This document shows positions 1-7,777 of a DNA stretch of 64,000 nt, piece by piece. Position numbers and translations under genes: made by a program. Position 1 is the stretch's first letter. Every line of letters starts with the position of its first letter. The notes under the pieces were generated by a model. The model had not been told where the DNA came from. It saw nothing but the letters and a program-made list of their open reading frames with translations, and made no database searches. Origin of the DNA: Alistipes sp. GTDB lineage: Bacteria > Bacteroidota > Bacteroidia > Bacteroidales > Rikenellaceae. The stretch covers positions 62,001 to 126,000 of the forward strand of contig JAGBVG010000074.1 in NCBI GenBank assembly GCA_017630455.1, written 5' to 3'.

Positions 1-959
1 TTAGACTTAACGAACTGCACAGCCTCCTTATCCTCGGCCTTTATAGTACCATCGGGGGCTACCATATCTCGCATCATATCGCGGTAGCGGCGCGAGATAC
101 GCACCTCGGGGATTCCCGAGGTATTCATCATAAGACGCATCTTACCGTCGCTATTGTCGAGCAGGAAGTCGGGGGTTATGTATGGTGTTGTATCTATGCC
201 GCCATCGTTATGGAGATTTCCAGGCTTGGGCGAGAGGCTGCGGATGTACTCTATAGCCTCACGAAAAAGCTCCTCGCCGATGTCGAGACGCTGCATAAGA
301 CGCTCGTAGTGCTTCTTGGCAAAGGCCTCGAAATGGGAGTTTATAATGGTGTATGCTATCTGCTTATGATGGGTGTCGAGCTGCTGCCTCTCCATCTGCA
401 GCAGCAGACACTCCTGCAGTGAGCGTGCGCCGATACCCGCAGGCTCTAACTCCTGTACGATGCCGAGGATACGCTCCACCTCCTCGGGTGCGACATCCAA
501 GCCGCGTGTGAAGGCGAAATCGTCGCTGAGGGAGTTTATGTCGCGGCGCAAATATCCGTCATCGTCGATGCTACCTACGATATATACCGCCACAATCATC
601 TCCACCTCTCCGAGCGAGCGGAAACGAAGCTGCTCAACAAGATATTCACTCAAAGAATACCCCTCGCTGATATACACAGGGCGCTGTTTATCGTCCTTCG
701 AGAAGTTGTTGACACGAGCCTTATACGACGGTGTATCATCCTCCTTGCCAATATACTCCTCCACGGAAATCTTCTCTGGGCTATCCTCACCCTCGCTCTT
801 GGCATCGGCATCCTCCTCCAGCACGATATTCTCCTCGATCTCGTGCTTTATACGCTCCTCGAGGAGCATAGTGGGGAGTTCCAGAAGTTTTATCATCTGG
901 ATTTGCTGTGGAGATATCTTCGTCTGTAGCGATATCGTCTGTTGGAGTCTGTTTGCCAT
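1..959 (-). CDS. rpoN: RNA polymerase sigma-54 factor RpoN (3' part missing)
   Basis: Alternative sigma factor that directs RNA polymerase to -24/-12 promoters and needs an AAA+ activator. The frame opens with ATG at 957-959 (MANRLQQTISLQTKISPQQ) and stays open to the window edge, giving about 319 residues. Visible are the Gln/Leu-rich activator-interaction region I (QQIQMIKLLELP, near residues 18-29), an acidic linker (EEDADAKSEGEDSPEK), and the start of the core-binding domain with the LSPKPG motif. The DNA-binding RpoN box lies outside the window. It follows asnS on the same strand, but a hairpin at 984-1017 separates them. The family call is secure; only the C-terminus is unseen. Confidence 0.95.
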   Translation of the reverse strand, partial: MANRLQQTISLQTKISPQQIQMIKLLELPTMLLEERIKHEIEENIVLEEDADAKSEGEDSPEKISVEEYIGKEDDTPSYKARVNNFSKDDKQRPVYISEGYSLSEYLVEQLRFRSLGEVEMIVAVYIVGSIDDDGYLRRDINSLSDDFAFTRGLDVAPEEVERILGIVQELEPAGIGARSLQECLLLQMERQQLDTHHKQIAYTIINSHFEAFAKKHYERLMQRLDIGEELFREAIEYIRSLSPKPGNLHNDGGIDTTPYITPDFLLDNSDGKMRLMMNTSGIPEVRISRRYRDMMRDMVAPDGTIKAEDKEAVQFVKS

Positions 960-983
960 TATTATAAATAGTTGTTGTTAAAC

Positions 984-1017
984 AATAAACGGTCGACCTT
1001 GTGGTCGGCCGTTTATT
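984..1017 (-). terminator. Rho-independent terminator after asnS
   Basis: Inverted repeat around AAACGGCCGACC / GGTCGACCGTTT in the 70 bp between asnS and rpoN. The same CGGCCGTTT-type stem is used after mrp (11139-11165). Confidence 0.7.
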
Positions 1018-1029
1018 AGGCTGCGTGGC

Positions 1030-2418
1030 TTAGAACTCTGCGTTCTTTGGCGTACGTGGGAATGGGATCACATCGCGGATATTACCCATACCTGTCACGA
1101 ACAAGAGCAAGCGCTCGAAGCCGAGACCGAAACCAGAGTGTGGCGCAGAACCCCAACGACGTGTGTCGAGATACCACCACAACTCCTTGCGGCTCATACC
1201 TAACTCGTCAACTCTTGCACAAAGCTTGCCAAAGTCTGCTTCACGCTCCGAACCACCGATAATTTCTCCAATTTGTGGGAACAACACGTCCATAGCGCGT
1301 ACAGTCTTACCATCCTCGTTCTGCTTCATATAGAACGCCTTAATCTCCTTTGGATAGTTGATAAGGATCACAGGACGCTTGAAGTGCTCCTCCACGAGGT
1401 AACGCTCGTGCTCCGACTGGAGGTCGCAACCCCAATCGCAAGGGAACTCAAACTTCTTGCCTGAAGCCTTCAAAATCTCGATACCCTCTGTGTAGTCGAG
1501 GCGTACAAAGTCATTGTCAAGAACAAACTGCAAACGCTCCAAAAGCCCCTTATCCCACATCTTGTTCATAAACTCGAGATCCTCGCGGCAGTTCTCCATA
1601 GCGTAGCGGATGAGGTACTTCAAGAAGTCCTCTGCGAGGTCCATATCATCCTGCAACTCGTAGAATGCCATCTCTGGCTCGATCATCCAGAACTCAGCCA
1701 AGTGGCGTGGAGTATTAGAGTTCTCGGCACGGAATGTAGGGCCGAAGGTGTAGATCTGACCGAGAGCCAAAGCACCAAGCTCACCCTCCAACTGACCTGA
1801 TACGGTAAGGCTGCAGTGTTTGCCGAAGAAGTCCTGAGTATAGTCTACAGCGCCATCCTCGGTGCGTGGAGGGTTGCTCATATCGAGAGTCGACACGTTG
1901 AACATAGCACCAGCACCCTCGCAGTCCGAAGCTGTGATAAGTGGAGTGTGGAGATAGTAGAAGCCCTTGTCGTTGAAGTACTTATGGATAGCAAACGCCA
2001 TAGCGTGACGAATGCGGAGCACAGCACCAAAGGTGTTGGTACGTGGACGCAAGTATGCGATGTCGCGCAAGAACTCCAAAGAGTGACCCTTCTTCTGGAG
2101 TGGATATGTCTCAGGATCTGCAGTGCCGTAGATCTCGATCTTCTCAGCCTGAACCTCTACGCCCTGACCAGCACCGAGTGATGCCACGAGCTTACCATCC
2201 ACCCTGAGGCAAGCACCTGTGGTAACGCCCTTGAGTTCTGCCTCGTCGATCTTTGCGAGGTCTACAACCACCTGAATGTTCGCAACCGATGAGCCATCGT
2301 TCAACGCGATAAATGCAACATTCTTATTACCACGCTTTGTACGTACCCATCCCTTGACAGTAATATCTCTGCCGTCGCCCTCCATCTTGAGCATCTCGGC
2401 AATTCTAACAAGTTTCAT
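1030..2418 (-). CDS. asnS: Asparagine--tRNA ligase (AsnRS)
   Basis: Class IIb aminoacyl-tRNA synthetase that charges tRNA-Asn with asparagine in the cytoplasm. It has 462 residues, the normal length. An N-terminal OB-fold anticodon-binding domain occupies about residues 1-110 ([16 protein letters not shown]-type strands) and the class II catalytic core follows from about 120. Motif 2 is [15 protein letters not shown] and motif 3 is [12 protein letters not shown]. The motif 2 [15 protein letters not shown] wording distinguishes AsnRS from AspRS. ATG start at 2418. A likely promoter -7 box (TAATTTTG read on the minus strand) lies at 2476-2483, about 58 nt upstream. Confidence 0.97.
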   Translation of the reverse strand: MKLVRIAEMLKMEGDGRDITVKGWVRTKRGNKNVAFIALNDGSSVANIQVVVDLAKIDEAELKGVTTGACLRVDGKLVASLGAGQGVEVQAEKIEIYGTADPETYPLQKKGHSLEFLRDIAYLRPRTNTFGAVLRIRHAMAFAIHKYFNDKGFYYLHTPLITASDCEGAGAMFNVSTLDMSNPPRTEDGAVDYTQDFFGKHCSLTVSGQLEGELGALALGQIYTFGPTFRAENSNTPRHLAEFWMIEPEMAFYELQDDMDLAEDFLKYLIRYAMENCREDLEFMNKMWDKGLLERLQFVLDNDFVRLDYTEGIEILKASGKKFEFPCDWGCDLQSEHERYLVEEHFKRPVILINYPKEIKAFYMKQNEDGKTVRAMDVLFPQIGEIIGGSEREADFGKLCARVDELGMSRKELWWYLDTRRWGSAPHSGFGLGFERLLLFVTGMGNIRDVIPFPRTPKNAEF

Positions 2419-2475
2419 AAGTGTATATTATTTATTTCATTCGTTTCGTTAGTAGGATAACGCCATAATAGGCTA

Positions 2476-2532
2476 CAAAATTACTAATTTTTTCGTAAAA
2501 GATTGCTGTCTCGGCACTTTTTTATACCTTTG
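2476..2532. promoter_or_regulatory. Divergent promoter region asnS / GH2-like gene
   Basis: Two Bacteroidota-type -7 boxes of the form TAnnTTTG face away from each other: TAATTTTG on the minus strand at 2476-2483 (for asnS) and TACCTTTG on the plus strand at 2525-2532 (for the gene at 2558). A TTG at 2503-2505 is suitably spaced (19 nt) as a -33 element for the plus-strand promoter. Confidence 0.6.
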
Positions 2533-2557
2533 TGATTATAAGATTGCTATTTGAGAT

Positions 2558-3892
2558 ATGAGAAAGTATATATATTTAACCTTTTTGATGGTTATGATGG
2601 CGGTTGCCTCGGTCGATATTGCAATGGCCCAGGCACGCATAGCACGCACCGAGTTCATCTGTTACGACAAGCGCGAGGATGCCAAACGCGACATCCGTAC
2701 ACAGATCGACAAATATATCGCCATAGCTCCTACGCTGCAGTTCCAGGCCGAGGAGGGTGGCGTGCGTGCTGTCTATGAGCAGACCATCACCATACCTGCA
2801 TCGTGGAACGACTACAACGCCTATCTCCATTTGGAGAGCGTTGGCGACGACTACACCGTTTTCATCAACGGCACGCAGATATCGCAGCCTGTAGACAAGT
2901 ATACCCCATCGGAGCTGTTCATATCGCCATATCTCACACAGGGTGAGAATACGCTGGCCATTGTCGTTGTCGCAGAGCCATATATGGCAACCATCGCCGA
3001 GGATATCGCATCGGCTAAGCGTGCGCAGTTTACCAACTGTTACATCTTTGCGCAGCGTAAGTTGGGCATCTACGATGTTAACATCCGCTTACTCCCCGAC
3101 TCACTCGACAGATTCGCGCAGTTGCGACTCGACGTTGCTGTAGATAACTCATTCTCGACGGATGAGATTATAGAGGTGGGTTACGACATCTACGCTCCCG
3201 ATGGCAAGTTGATGGAGTATAGCGTCAACGACCTGGCTATGACAGGCTTCACGCGTGACACGATGTCATTCACGCCGTGGATATACCACTCTAACCCCAA
3301 CCGCTGGTCGCCATCCAATCCCAAACTATATGACCTGATGCTCTACACCAAACGTAACGGCATCCTCTGGGAGTATATGCCTTTCAAGGTGGGTTTCGCG
3401 GAGTATGGATATAACGACAATGGCGAGATCACAGCATTCGGAAAGACTATCGCACTCAAGGAGTCGGAGTATAATGCTGCGGCAGACCGCGCAACAACCG
3501 AGAAGGAGGTGCGCGCCCTCAAGGCTAAGGGTATCAACTGCCTATCGCCAACCCACCCGCAGCCTAAGTGGTTTTACGATATCTGCGATAAGGTGGGTAT
3601 CTACGTCATCGACTGCGCTGCTATATCGTCGCCCTCTACAGCCGAGGACCGCACGCTGTCGGGTACTTCGGCAAATGCTCCGTGGCTCTTGGAGGATTAC
3701 CTTATGCGCGTGGAGACTATGTACCGCCGAGCGCAAAACCACGTCTGCATCATCGCCTTCCGCCTTGCCAACAACCCTTCGGGTAATGGTTACAACCTCT
3801 ACAAGGCCTACGAGCTGTTGAAGTCGTTTGGTGATTCGCGAGCCATTATCTACGATGGAGCTGACAGCGAGTGGAATACAGATATTGAATAA
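2558..3892 (+). CDS. Secreted glycoside hydrolase family 2-like protein, apparently catalytically inactive and truncated
   Basis: 444 residues with an N-terminal signal peptide (hydrophobic to about residue 24, cleavage after AMA). Next comes a GH2 sugar-binding jelly roll (about 70-150: YEQTITIPASW, VFINGTQISQ), an immunoglobulin-like domain (about 165-275, ending NPNRWSPSNPKLYDLMLY), and a TIM-barrel-like part. Active GH2 beta-galactosidases carry DEANIETHG and SLGNE; here these positions read VIDCAAISS and RLANNPSGNG, so the acid/base Glu is replaced (Asn near residues 405-406). The protein stops at EWNTDIE, before the nucleophile segment. A terminator follows at once, so the short end looks natural. 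A carbohydrate-binding or regulatory pseudoenzyme is my inference. Confidence 0.8.
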   Translation: MRKYIYLTFLMVMMAVASVDIAMAQARIARTEFICYDKREDAKRDIRTQIDKYIAIAPTLQFQAEEGGVRAVYEQTITIPASWNDYNAYLHLESVGDDYTVFINGTQISQPVDKYTPSELFISPYLTQGENTLAIVVVAEPYMATIAEDIASAKRAQFTNCYIFAQRKLGIYDVNIRLLPDSLDRFAQLRLDVAVDNSFSTDEIIEVGYDIYAPDGKLMEYSVNDLAMTGFTRDTMSFTPWIYHSNPNRWSPSNPKLYDLMLYTKRNGILWEYMPFKVGFAEYGYNDNGEITAFGKTIALKESEYNAAADRATTEKEVRALKAKGINCLSPTHPQPKWFYDICDKVGIYVIDCAAISSPSTAEDRTLSGTSANAPWLLEDYLMRVETMYRRAQNHVCIIAFRLANNPSGNGYNLYKAYELLKSFGDSRAIIYDGADSEWNTDIE

Positions 3893-3898
3893 AACAAC

Positions 3899-3928
3899 GA
3901 GGGTGCCCCGCAGGGCACCCTCTATTTT
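3899..3928 (+). terminator. Terminator after GH2-like gene
   Basis: Stem AGGGTGCC / GGCACCCT with a six-base loop followed by CTATTTTT, directly after the stop codon. The convergent rlmH ends at 3944. Confidence 0.85.
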
Positions 3929-3943
3929 TAAGAAGCTATATCC

Positions 3944-4417
3944 CTACTCGTGGTGATAAGGCTCGTTCTTCAGAATCGTAAAGGCGCGATATAGCTGCTC
4001 GGTGAATATGGCACGAACCAGCTGATGAGAGTATGTCATCTTCGAGAGCGATAGTTTGCTATTAGCCCTCTGATACACCGCATCCGAGAATCCATACGGC
4101 CCTCCGATGATATATACCAGACGCTTCACACCCGAGGACATACGACGCTGCATAAGCTCCGCAAATTCTATAGAGCGCAACTCAGCACCGTGCTCATCGA
4201 GCAGTGCCACGTGGTCGGAGTCGTTTATAAGACGAAGTATCGCCTCACCTTCGAGACGCTTCTGCTCCGCCTCGGAGAGTTTGCGCGTATTACGCACATC
4301 GGCAATCGTAGTGATAGCAAAACGCACATAGTGGTTGATGCGCTTGGTATACATCGTAACCAACGCCTCCACCTCCTTCATATCGGTCTTACCTACAACA
4401 ATAAGTTCTACGTTCAT
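3944..4417 (-). CDS. rlmH: 23S rRNA (pseudouridine1915-N3)-methyltransferase RlmH
   Basis: SPOUT-family methyltransferase that methylates pseudouridine 1915 in helix 69 of 23S rRNA, using SAM on the assembled 70S ribosome. With the ATG at 4417 (MNVELIVVGKTD) it has 157 residues, matching the family. The SAM-binding trefoil-knot motifs VYIIGGPYGFSDAV and LSKMTYSHQLVRAIFTEQLYRA and the characteristic C-terminal YHHE are present. A longer in-frame start exists at 4522 but would overlap the upstream SUI1 gene, so the shorter start is preferred. Probably co-transcribed with the SUI1 factor, 13 nt upstream. Confidence 0.95.
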   Translation of the reverse strand: MNVELIVVGKTDMKEVEALVTMYTKRINHYVRFAITTIADVRNTRKLSEAEQKRLEGEAILRLINDSDHVALLDEHGAELRSIEFAELMQRRMSSGVKRLVYIIGGPYGFSDAVYQRANSKLSLSKMTYSHQLVRAIFTEQLYRAFTILKNEPYHHE

Positions 4418-4430
4418 AATAGATAAGATG

Positions 4431-4769
4431 TTATCCTCCAGCCTTCTTGCATCGGTATCCCGCCTTGGTAAGTAGCTCCACAACACGGTCGCGGTGGTCG
4501 CCCTGGATGATAATCTCACCATCCTTTGCCGTGCCTCCCACGCCGCAACTCCTCTTCAGCTCCTTGCCCAACTCCGCGAGGTCATCGCTGCTACCTACAA
4601 ATCCGCGCACCACAGTTGCCACACGACCACCCTTGAGTCTGTCGAGCCATATTTTGAGATTCTGCTTCGAGGGGTCGAGTGTTGTCTGCTCCGCCTCTGC
4701 GTCGGTAGTATAGTTAAAGTCTGGGTTGGTGGAGAATACCACTCCCAGACGCTCTTTCCAATCTGCCAT
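4431..4769 (-). CDS. SUI1/YciH family translation initiation factor (eIF1-like)
   Basis: 112 residues containing the SUI1/eIF1 fold from about residue 35 to the end: IWLDRLKGGRVATVVRGF, ELGKELKRSCGVGGTAKDGEIIIQGDHRD. Bacterial YciH-type proteins bind the 30S subunit and are thought to influence initiation fidelity; the role is less established than for archaeal and eukaryotic eIF1. The N-terminal 30 residues are family-variable. A minus-strand -7 box (TAACTTTG) lies at 4803-4810, 33 nt upstream of the start, so this gene probably heads a two-gene unit with rlmH. Confidence 0.9.
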   Translation of the reverse strand: MADWKERLGVVFSTNPDFNYTTDAEAEQTTLDPSKQNLKIWLDRLKGGRVATVVRGFVGSSDDLAELGKELKRSCGVGGTAKDGEIIIQGDHRDRVVELLTKAGYRCKKAGG

Positions 4770-4802
4770 ATCTTTATTGCAATAATTTAGCTATAAGTTC
4801 CA

Positions 4803-4810
4803 CAAAGTTA
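4803..4810 (-). promoter_or_regulatory. Promoter -7 box for the SUI1-rlmH unit
   Basis: TAACTTTG on the minus strand matches TAnnTTTG. On the opposite strand TAACTTTA at 4824-4831 could serve the divergent DUF4435 gene, but would leave almost no 5' leader. Confidence 0.5.
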
Positions 4811-4835
4811 CGAAAAAAAATTATAACTTTACAAT

Positions 4836-5906
4836 ATGAAACCTAAGAAACGCTTTAGCCATCGCCGCGACCTCACGGCGTATAATCCTAAAAAACTACC
4901 CGATGTCCTGCCTCCGGAGGATGATCGACATCTGGTGAATGTTTATGTGGAGGGGTACGAAGATGTTGCCTTCTGGCGCGCTATTTTCGACCACTTCCGC
5001 AACCCCTATCTGCGTTTCGAGATCTCGGTACCTAATCGCGACGACCTACCCAAAGGCAAGAAGGTACTGATGTCAATGATCGACCGCACGAATATGGAGA
5101 ACGTATTGCTGTGCGTAGACTCCGACTTCGACTACCTCTTCGATGGTGCTACCGAGCAGTCGCGCAAGATTCTCGCGGCAAGCAATATGTTTCACACCTA
5201 TACCTACGCCACTGAAAACTACCTGTGCTATGCTCCGTCACTTAGGAACGTATGCGTAAAGGCTACGAAGAACGACCTCCGCATCTTCGACTTCGAGCGT
5301 TTTATGGCAGCATATTCGAGGATTATCTACCCACTATTCTTATGGTACGTACACTCCGCGCAACTATCTTATGAACACGTATTTACACTCGCGGAGTTTC
5401 GCGCCTCGGTACGTTTGGGATATGTCGATATAAGGCTCAATGGTGAGAATACCTTGGCGTGGCTCGAACGCAACATCGAGCGACGACGTATGGCCCTCGA
5501 GCACGACAACCCCAATATGGTCAAAGAGGTTGAGGAGCTGGGTATAAGGCTGAAAAACAAGGGTGTGGAGAGTGATAACTGCTACCTCTATATGCACGGT
5601 CACACGCTGATGGATAACGTGGTGATGCCGCTTCTCACAGCCGTATGCGACAAGCTGCGACAGCTCTCCATTGCCAAGATCTGCAACTCCAAGGTTGAGG
5701 GTATAGCACTGAAAAACGAGCTACAAAACTACACCAACACACTGCGCTCCATCCGCGATGTGCTTCTCGATAATGAGAACTACACCTCGTGTCCGTTATA
5801 TAAACGCCTGCGCGACGACATCCAACAATATCTCGATATTATGATCGGGCGCATCAAATCCGAACAACCCGCTCCCGTGTCACTAAGGTGTAATTTCGAA
5901 CCTTAG
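4836..5906 (+). CDS. DUF4435 domain protein (TOPRIM-like)
   Basis: 356 residues with no signal peptide or membrane segments. The N-terminal part carries VNVYVEGYEDVAFWRAIF (about 34-51) and LLCVDSDFDYLF (about 90-101), a Glu plus Asp-x-Asp arrangement resembling TOPRIM/OLD-type nuclease folds. TYATENYLCY (about 127-136) is typical of DUF4435. The C-terminal 150 residues are helical and include YMHGHTLMDNVV. DUF4435 proteins are often found near defence or DNA-processing genes, but here the neighbours are a housekeeping unit and an AraC regulator, so no partner is evident. Catalysis is inferred from the fold only. Confidence 0.8.
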   Translation: MKPKKRFSHRRDLTAYNPKKLPDVLPPEDDRHLVNVYVEGYEDVAFWRAIFDHFRNPYLRFEISVPNRDDLPKGKKVLMSMIDRTNMENVLLCVDSDFDYLFDGATEQSRKILAASNMFHTYTYATENYLCYAPSLRNVCVKATKNDLRIFDFERFMAAYSRIIYPLFLWYVHSAQLSYEHVFTLAEFRASVRLGYVDIRLNGENTLAWLERNIERRRMALEHDNPNMVKEVEELGIRLKNKGVESDNCYLYMHGHTLMDNVVMPLLTAVCDKLRQLSIAKICNSKVEGIALKNELQNYTNTLRSIRDVLLDNENYTSCPLYKRLRDDIQQYLDIMIGRIKSEQPAPVSLRCNFEP

Positions 5907-5928
5907 TAAGAGATTTTTTAGCATAAAA

Positions 5929-5997
5929 CAAATAGTCATAAATAGTTATTTTAGGGTCTTTTTAGCTAAAAAAAAGACCCTAAAACCTTACTATTTG
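5929..5997 (+). terminator. Nested inverted repeats / terminator after DUF4435 gene
   Basis: The inner hairpin TTTTAGGGTC / GACCCTAAAA (5949-5985) has A/T tracts in its loop. It is embedded in an outer inverted repeat, CAAATAGT at 5929-5936 and ACTATTTG at 5990-5997. The inner hairpin is a plausible terminator; the outer arms are unexplained. Confidence 0.6.
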
Positions 5998-6029
5998 CAC
6001 ATTTTTCTCATATTTTTCAATAAAAAAAC

Positions 6030-6059
6030 TTGGATTTTCAATAATTGTGCGTATATTTG
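6030..6059 (+). promoter_or_regulatory. Promoter of AraC-type regulator gene
   Basis: -7 box TATATTTG at 6052-6059 with TTG at 6030-6032 at 19-nt spacing. About 43 nt of leader precede the ATG at 6103. Confidence 0.65.
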
Positions 6060-6102
6060 TATAATTAAAAACTATAAAAATAACTTTAAACTGATATAAA
6101 AT

Positions 6103-6984
6103 ATGTCTAATCAATGTCCGGCTACTTGCCACTCCTACACCTTAGAGCCAGAAGCAGGTTTCTCGCTAATACACCTTAAGGCAGGTGAGAAGATGGTTGT
6201 CGAACGTGGTGACTTCAACTCTATTCTATTCCTTACTCAGGGTAACTTTGAGATTACATCAGAGGAGCGTCGCGATTACACTGTGCGCGAAGGTCACTTC
6301 GTATTCTGCTTCCGCGCCTACCACTACGAACTTACCGCACTCACTGATATCGAAATTGTCCGCGCGCACTTCATTGCTGCAGGTGCAGCGTGCGACATCA
6401 TACCTTTCAACAGCATCGTAGGTAAGATCAAGAAGATTAACTATAAGTTTACTCAGGTGGCGATGAACGATCCTATGATGTGCTTGCTTCAGTCTATGAA
6501 GATGTATCTCGCCAACTCTATGAGGTGCAACCACTTGCATCGTGCAAAGATTCAGGAGATGTTTGTCATCTTCAAGTTCTTCTACACACCGCAGGTGCAG
6601 CTTCGCACGTTCTACAATCTCTTCGATCGCAACCAGTCGTTTGTATCACTCGTGCGCAATAACGCTCCGCGTGTCAAGACTGTTGAGGAGCTGGCCGATA
6701 TCTGCGGATTCAGTATTCAGCACTTCAACAATATGTTCAAGCAGGAGTTCCACGACACCCCTTACAGCTGGATGCAGAAGCAGCGTATCTTGGAGATCGA
6801 GCGACTCCTCACCGAGACCAACGTGCCGCTTAAAAGCATCATCAAGATGTACAGCTTCACAAACCACGGCCACTTCGCACTCTTCTGCCGCAAGTATCTT
6901 AAGAAGACACCTCTTAAGATTCGTAAGGAGGCGCGTGCTAAACGTGAGGGACAGCAAGCTACATTGGAGCAGCCTGCAGAATAG
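6103..6984 (+). CDS. AraC family transcriptional regulator
   Basis: 293 residues. The N-terminal half (about 20-110) reads like a cupin-type sensor (GFSLIHLKAGEKMVVERGDF, FEITSEERRDYTVREGHFVF). The C-terminal AraC domain (about 195-285) has both helix-turn-helix units: VEELADICGFSIQHFNNMFKQEF and LKSIIKMYSFTNHGHFALFCRKYL. It is monocistronic, with its own promoter and a strong terminator (7007-7046). The ligand and targets are not evident. A second, smaller AraC protein is encoded convergently next to it (7071-7562). Confidence 0.9.
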   Translation: MSNQCPATCHSYTLEPEAGFSLIHLKAGEKMVVERGDFNSILFLTQGNFEITSEERRDYTVREGHFVFCFRAYHYELTALTDIEIVRAHFIAAGAACDIIPFNSIVGKIKKINYKFTQVAMNDPMMCLLQSMKMYLANSMRCNHLHRAKIQEMFVIFKFFYTPQVQLRTFYNLFDRNQSFVSLVRNNAPRVKTVEELADICGFSIQHFNNMFKQEFHDTPYSWMQKQRILEIERLLTETNVPLKSIIKMYSFTNHGHFALFCRKYLKKTPLKIRKEARAKREGQQATLEQPAE

Positions 6985-7006
6985 TTTGCAAGGTTGATAT
7001 ATACTT

Positions 7007-7046
7007 AAAGGGACTACCTGACAAATGTGTCGTGTAGTCCCTTTTT
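7007..7046 (+). terminator. Terminator after AraC gene
   Basis: Stem AAAGGGACTAC / GTAGTCCCTTT with an inner GACA/TGTC helix and a following T-run. Confidence 0.85.
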
Positions 7047-7070
7047 ATGTAAGATATATGGTATTAAGCC

Positions 7071-7562
7071 TTATAACACCGCTTCACTATTTCCTGATCT
7101 CCTCTGCTCGGCTATACTCTTTCGCAGTGTGTATGGTGTAGTGCCATAATGGTTCTTAAAGACCTCAATAAAGTGTGAAGTATTATTATAGCAACACAAC
7201 TTTGCCAAGGATGATATGGTTATATCTGCCTTACACAGGATATCGTGAGCCACCTCCATTCTCTTTGTAACAATCCACTCGTGGGGCGAACAACGAAACC
7301 TATCCTTAAAGCGGCGTTTGAACGTGGATAGAGACAAGCAACAACGATCAGCAAGCTCACTCATCGGCACATTATTCATAATACCATACTGCAGTGTAGT
7401 GTAGAACCGCTCCTCCTCGCGACTATCAATACTCTTAAACCTTCCGTCGCTACGCGGCACAAGACGTATAACTATCTCCGTGTTTGCCGTACTCAGCTCG
7501 CTTAATATATGCTCGTTGTGTGGTGACGTTACTATATCCGTATCTATAAATATATCATCCAT
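7071..7562 (-). CDS. Short AraC family regulator
   Basis: 163 residues. The last 100 form an AraC/XylS DNA-binding domain: MSELADRCCLSLSTFKRRFKDRF (first HTH) and ISSLAKLCCYNNTSHFIEVFKNHYG (second HTH). The N-terminal 60 residues are too short for a full sensor domain, so it may respond to a partner or be constitutive. Upstream lies a -7 box, TATATTTG on the minus strand at 7613-7620, inside an imperfect 39-bp tandem repeat (7605-7682) that could hold operator sites. The region is noticeably AT-rich relative to its neighbours. Confidence 0.85.
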   Translation of the reverse strand: MDDIFIDTDIVTSPHNEHILSELSTANTEIVIRLVPRSDGRFKSIDSREEERFYTTLQYGIMNNVPMSELADRCCLSLSTFKRRFKDRFRCSPHEWIVTKRMEVAHDILCKADITISSLAKLCCYNNTSHFIEVFKNHYGTTPYTLRKSIAEQRRSGNSEAVL

Positions 7563-7604
7563 ATCTATATTCTATTAGCTGAAAAAACTCTTTCGTGAGC
7601 TTTT

Positions 7605-7682
7605 TTACAATACAAATATAGTAAAAATATTGGATAATATTTATTACAATATAAAAATAGGTATAATATTGGACTATATATG
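7605..7682 (-). repeat. Imperfect 39-bp tandem repeat in the promoter of the short AraC gene
   Basis: Units 7605-7643 and 7644-7682 both start TTACAATA and contain AATATTGGA at the same offset (7626 and 7665). About 30 of 39 positions agree. The first unit includes the likely promoter -7 box. Duplicated regulator sites are plausible. Confidence 0.7.
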
Positions 7683-7745
7683 ATAAAACGTATACGCTTT
7701 GATCTGTTTCGTATATTAAGAGAGACTATTTTTTCTTCCTACCAA

Positions 7746-7777
7746 CAAAAAAAACAGAGCCTCTAACTGAAGCTCTG
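7746..7777 (-). terminator. Terminator overlapping the 3' end of the ABC transporter gene
   Basis: On the minus strand, CAGAGC...GCTCTG followed by eight T. The stem begins inside the last codons of the CDS. Confidence 0.8.

Noticed and set aside
373..981. 202-residue Ser-rich plus-strand ORF
   Set aside because: Antisense of rpoN, whose conserved regions are clear on the minus strand.
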